Of a stretch of DNA of 64,000 bases, positions 60,911 through 64,000 are shown one piece after another (position 1 is the stretch's first letter; each line of letters starts with the position of its first letter). The notes beneath the pieces were generated by a model, which was not told where the DNA came from, did not search any database, and saw only the letters and a program-made list of their open reading frames with translations. Made by a program: the position numbers and the translations under genes. Origin of the DNA: Actinokineospora auranticolor (GTDB lineage: Bacteria; Actinomycetota; Actinomycetes; Mycobacteriales; Pseudonocardiaceae); contig NZ_PTIX01000013.1 of NCBI RefSeq assembly GCF_002934265.1, forward strand, positions 62,001 through 126,000, given 5' to 3'.

Positions 60911-61561
60911 CTAGTCGACACCGGGCACCACCAGACCCGCCTCGTACGCGACCACCACGGCCTGCGCGCGGTCCCGGACGCCGAGCTTGGTGAAGATCCG
61001 GCTGACGTGGGACTTCACGGTCTGCTCGGCGATCACCAGGGACGCGGCGATCTCGCCGTTGGACAGGCCGCGGGCCACGAGGCGCAGGACGTCGGTCTCG
61101 CGGGCGGTCAGGTCGGCCAGCCGGGCGGCACTGACCGGGGTCGACGCGCGGGCGAACTCGCCGATGAGGCGGCGGGTGATGGTCGGGGCGAAGAGGGCGT
61201 TGCCCGCGGCGACCATCCGGACGGCGGTGACCAGGTCGTCGAGGGGCGCGTCCTTGAGCAGGAACCCGCTGGCGCCCGCGCGCAGCCCGCCGAAGACGTA
61301 CTCGTCGATGTCGAAGGTGGTGAGCATCAGGACCCTGGTGTCGTGGTCGGCGACCACCCGTCGGGTCGCCTCCAGGCCGTCGAGCACGGGCATCCGCACG
61401 TCCATCAGGACCACGTCCGGCGCGAGGTCCGCGCACAGCGCGACGGCGACGGCCCCGTCCGGCGCCTCGCCGACGACCCGCATGTCGGGTTGGGCGTCGA
61501 GCACGGCGCGGAAGCTCTGCCGGACCATGGTCTGGTCGTCGGCGATGACCACCGAGATCAC
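60911..61561 (-). CDS. NarL/LuxR-type response regulator
   Basis: The protein (216 aa) has a receiver domain with acidic pair in SVVIADDQTMV, phospho-acceptor aspartate in DVVLMDVRMPVLDGLEA and lysine in FLLKDAPLDDL. A LuxR helix-turn-helix follows (DLTARETDVLRLVARGLSNG and EQTVKSHVSRIFTKLGVRDR). Its ATG overlaps the stop codon of the kinase gene upstream (ATGA), so the two form one two-component system. Confidence 0.9.
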   Translation of the reverse strand: MISVVIADDQTMVRQSFRAVLDAQPDMRVVGEAPDGAVAVALCADLAPDVVLMDVRMPVLDGLEATRRVVADHDTRVLMLTTFDIDEYVFGGLRAGASGFLLKDAPLDDLVTAVRMVAAGNALFAPTITRRLIGEFARASTPVSAARLADLTARETDVLRLVARGLSNGEIAASLVIAEQTVKSHVSRIFTKLGVRDRAQAVVVAYEAGLVVPGVD

Positions 61562-62766
61562 TGCTCGTCCTCCAGTGGCACGGTCAGGGCGACCCGGAAA
61601 CCGCCGTCCGGCCGGGGCCGCGCCTCGAGGTCCGCGGCGAGCACAGCGGCCCGTTCGCGCATGCCGACCAGGCCGTGACCGGCGCCGTCCTGGCGCGGAC
61701 CCGACCCGTCACCGGGACCGTTGTCGACGACCAAGCGGACCGCACCGGGTTCGGTGACCAGCTCGACGGTCACCGGCGCGCCGGGCGCGTGCCGGATCGC
61801 GTTGCTCAGCGCCTCTTGGGCTATCCGGCACACCGACAGCGCGACCCCGGTCGGCACGGCCGCCAAGTCTCCGCGAACGTCGAGGTCACAAGAAGTACCC
61901 GCGGTCCGGACGCGGTCGACCAGGTCGCCGATCGCGGTCAATCCCGGCTGCGGGACCAGGAGGGTGTCGTGGTCGTCGGAGCGCAGGACGCCGAGGAGCC
62001 TGCGCAGTTCGGTGAGGCCCTCGCGGGCCGTGCCCGCCAGGTCGGCGAACTCGCGGCGCGCGTCGTCGTCGAGGCCGGGGAACCGGTACCGGGCCGAGTC
62101 CGCGCGGACGGCGAGGACGGACATGTGGTGGGCGACGACGTCGTGCAGCTCGCGGGCGATGCCGGTCCGCGCCGCCACCAGCGCGGCCCGCGCCTCCTCG
62201 GCGAGCCCGCGCTCCCGGTCCGCCGCCCTGGCCCGCTCGGCCACCCGGCGCTGGCGGACGGCGTTGCCGAGGAAGAACGGGATCGCGCCGAGCACCACGG
62301 CGAACGCGGCGTCGCGCCAGTCGGTCGGGAACGGGATGACGGCGGCGGCGGAGAAGAGACCCGCGCAAGCCACCGCGAGCTGGTCGTTGTTGGCGCCGAC
62401 GAGCGCGAAGACGAGCGCGGCGACCATGGCCAGCCCCGGAGGCCACGGCCAACCCCAGAAGCCGACCAGGGTGGACGGGAGCAGCGGCGTCACGACGATG
62501 CCCACGACCAGAGCGCGCCAAGCCCACAGCGACGAGCGCGTGGCGAGCAGGCACGGGACCAGGGTGAGGAGGCCGTTGACGACGAGGGTGCCGCGCGGCG
62601 CGGACCCGGCGGCCATCGACACGAAAGCCGCCCAGAGTCCGTAGCCGAGGACGGCGAGCACGCGCAGCCGGTGCAACGCGGTGGATCGGCTCGTGGCGCG
62701 ACCGGTTCCGGTGAGGACGGTGTGCCGCAACACACCCAACCACACCCGTGCGCGCTGCTCGATCAT
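61558..62766 (-). CDS. Sensor histidine kinase (HisKA_3 type)
   Basis: The protein (402 aa) has an N-terminal membrane domain with about six helices (about 35-170), then the HisKA_3 dimerisation helix with phospho-histidine in GIARELHDVVAHHMSVLAVR. The ATPase domain has the N box RIAQEALSNAIRHAPGAPVT and GHGLVGMRERAAVL. It is coupled by ATGA to the response regulator downstream. The short loops between helices suggest sensing in the membrane. ATG at 62766 is the only good start. Confidence 0.9.
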   Translation of the reverse strand: MIEQRARVWLGVLRHTVLTGTGRATSRSTALHRLRVLAVLGYGLWAAFVSMAAGSAPRGTLVVNGLLTLVPCLLATRSSLWAWRALVVGIVVTPLLPSTLVGFWGWPWPPGLAMVAALVFALVGANNDQLAVACAGLFSAAAVIPFPTDWRDAAFAVVLGAIPFFLGNAVRQRRVAERARAADRERGLAEEARAALVAARTGIARELHDVVAHHMSVLAVRADSARYRFPGLDDDARREFADLAGTAREGLTELRRLLGVLRSDDHDTLLVPQPGLTAIGDLVDRVRTAGTSCDLDVRGDLAAVPTGVALSVCRIAQEALSNAIRHAPGAPVTVELVTEPGAVRLVVDNGPGDGSGPRQDGAGHGLVGMRERAAVLAADLEARPRPDGGFRVALTVPLEDEQ

Positions 62767-62921
62767 CCGACCACCCCTCCCCCACCATACGGTTCGCGGA
62801 CGAGACGGCTCAGGCGCGCCGGTCGAGTCGAAGCCGGAACGCGCGCACACCGGCGGACGAGGGCGGTCGAGAACCTGGTCGACTCACGGATCCGCATGCG
62901 AGCGGGGCCGACCCGGTCACC

Positions 62922-63563
62922 TCACCGGTCGGGTGGGCGGGGCGTGCGGATCCCGCGTTCGTAGGCGGTCGCCACGGCGGCGGCGCGGTCGGTGACCTCC
63001 AGTTTCGCGTAGAGGTGGGTCAGGTGCGTCTTGACCGTGGCCTCACTGATGAACAGGGTCCTGGCGATCTCCCGGTTCGTCGTTCCCCGCGCCACCAGCG
63101 CCGGCACGTCGAGTTCGCGCGCGCTCAGGGGGCGGTGCCCGACCGGGGCGCGGATCCCCTCGACCAGGCGCGCGGCGATGGCCGGGGAGAGCACGGTCCG
63201 GTTCTCCGCCGCGGCCCGGACGGCCTCGAACAGCTCGTCGCGGTGGGCGGCTTCGCGCAGGTAGCCGGTGGCGCCCGCCTTGATCGCCGGGATCACGTCG
63301 GCATCGGTGTCGTAGGTGGTCAGGACCAGGCCCCGGCACCGGAGGCCGCGCGCGGTCAGCTCGCGGATCGCCGCCACCCCACCGCCTTCCGGCATCCGCG
63401 GGTCCATCAGCACGACGTCCGGGTCGAGCCGCTGGGCCATGGCCACCGCCTCCGCGCCGCCCGCGGCCGCCCCGAGCACCTCGAAGTCCGGGGCGGCGGC
63501 GAACATGCCGTGCGGGCCGTTGCGGACGACGGGGTGGTCGTCGACCAGCAGCAGGGTGATCAT
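62922..63563 (-). CDS. NarL/LuxR-type response regulator of a second two-component system
   Basis: The protein (213 aa) has a receiver domain with LLLVDDHPVVRNG, phospho-acceptor in DVVLMDPRMPEGGGVAA and a LuxR helix-turn-helix (LSARELDVPALVARGTTNRE; EATVKTHLTHLYAKLEVTDR). The lysine usually following the T-loop in YLRE (YLLK in most) is replaced by arginine-glutamate, an unusual receiver change that may affect phosphorylation. The start ATG lies at the end of the kinase gene upstream. Confidence 0.85.
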   Translation of the reverse strand: MITLLLVDDHPVVRNGPHGMFAAAPDFEVLGAAAGGAEAVAMAQRLDPDVVLMDPRMPEGGGVAAIRELTARGLRCRGLVLTTYDTDADVIPAIKAGATGYLREAAHRDELFEAVRAAAENRTVLSPAIAARLVEGIRAPVGHRPLSARELDVPALVARGTTNREIARTLFISEATVKTHLTHLYAKLEVTDRAAAVATAYERGIRTPRPPDR

Positions 63564-64000
63564 CGGCGGACCGCGGGGACCCGGCCGAGACCGCGGTGCC
63601 CGCGCCCGGTTCGGACTCGATGTCGACCACACCGCCGACCCGGGAGGCGCGCAGCCGCATGCCTGCCAGGCCGAAGCCGCCGCCGTCGCCGGGGTGGGGC
63701 GGGGTGGTCGGGTCGAACCCGCTGCCGTTGTCGCGGACGTCCAGGGTGACCTCGTCGTCGCCGTAGGAGAGGGTGACGCCGACGCGTTCGGCCCGCGCGT
63801 GCTCGGCGACGTTGTTCAGGGCTTCCTCCGTGATCCGCAACAGGGTCGACTCGATCTCCTCGTGCAGGGGCTCCCCGGTGCCCACGACCGTGAGGTCCAG
63901 GCGGGCCGCGGCGGTGGTGGACCAGCGGTCGACCGTTTCCCGCAGCGCCTCGGGCAGGGTGCGGTTCTCCAGCGCGCCCGGGGTGAGGTCGTGCACCGAC
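63560..64000 (-). CDS. Sensor histidine kinase, C-terminal part, possible frameshift
   Basis: The gene enters from the right edge. The visible part is the ATPase domain: ESTLLRITEEALNNVAEHAR (N box), TLDVRDNGSGFDPTTPPHPG and GGFGLAGMRLRASRVGG. Near 63583 the frame fails to reach the expected stop: with one extra base the ending would be VSARVPAVRR and a TGA overlapping the regulator's ATG (ATGA). As sequenced, the frame runs on through the regulator gene to 63043. A one-base deletion or sequencing error in a CCCGG run explains this. Confidence 0.75.
   Translation of the reverse strand, partial: VGARPHPGRAGEPHPARGAAGNGRPLVHHRRGPPGPHGRGHRGAPARGDRVDPVADHGGSPEQRRRARAGRTRRRHPLLRRRRGHPGRPRQRQRVRPDHPAPPRRRRRLRPGRHAAARLPGRRCGRHRVRTGRGHRGLGRVPAVRR

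Overview
The window is very GC-rich, tightly packed DNA with many GTG starts and 4-base ATGA/GTGA overlaps between genes. The gene families (ECF sigma factors close to SigC and SigL of mycobacteria, AfsR/SARP and STAND regulators, FecCD importers, NarL two-component systems) point to a filamentous actinomycete, most likely order Pseudonocardiales. The order is inferred from family resemblance, not from a marker gene. No rRNA, tRNA or CRISPR array was seen.

Layout. 1-8.1 kb: a partial membrane protein, an acyltransferase-SGNH protein, a STAND/TPR protein, a cupin-like protein, an ArsB/NhaD-like permease and a 2H phosphoesterase. 8.2-14.1 kb: a giant TIR - degenerate phosphoesterase - NACHT - pentapeptide - WD40 protein, a plausible immune or signalling STAND protein. 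14.1-19.4 kb: methyltransferases, a HAD hydrolase coupled to a two-helix membrane protein, an IS5-type relic, a 2OG-Fe(II) oxygenase and a LuxR-type regulator. 20-26.4 kb: an ABC exporter, then a broken molybdenum-hydroxylase operon with its MFS gene. The 5' ends of the hydroxylase large subunit and of a divergent TetR gene were both lost at one junction near 25919. 27-31.7 kb: a chemoreceptor and a frameshifted NACHT-LRR pseudogene.

31.7-43.1 kb is the most interesting region. It holds a P450, two methyltransferases, a siderophore-type ABC importer (binding protein, ATPase, permease), an MFS exporter, a cysteine-synthase-like PLP enzyme, an ATP-grasp ligase, a SigC-like ECF sigma factor and a zinc-finger membrane protein. 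Eight copies of one promoter motif, GGAAC[C/T] - exactly 16 bases - CGA[C/T], sit correctly oriented before the transcription units of this region, apart from the sigma gene itself. This suggests a self-contained sigma regulon for making, exporting and re-importing a small metal-binding molecule, perhaps for copper. The product and the metal are inference.

43.2-51.5 kb: a second deletion scar joining a truncated DMT transporter to a truncated SARP regulator, a secreted protein, a SUKH-type protein, a frameshifted monooxygenase-globin fusion, a TyrRS, a TetR/oxidoreductase pair and a lipoprotein. 51.5-54.5 kb: a second ECF operon (sigma, Rieske protein, cupredoxin, Tat-type phosphoesterase, membrane protein) with its own shared promoter motif. 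54.5-64 kb: a short-chain epimerase-like protein, a SigL-like sigma operon with a textbook SigL-type promoter, a TetX-like monooxygenase, a GT87 glycosyltransferase and two NarL-type two-component systems, the last one partial.

Several genes carry single-base frameshifts. Some may be sequencing or assembly errors, so the pseudogene calls need read-level confirmation.
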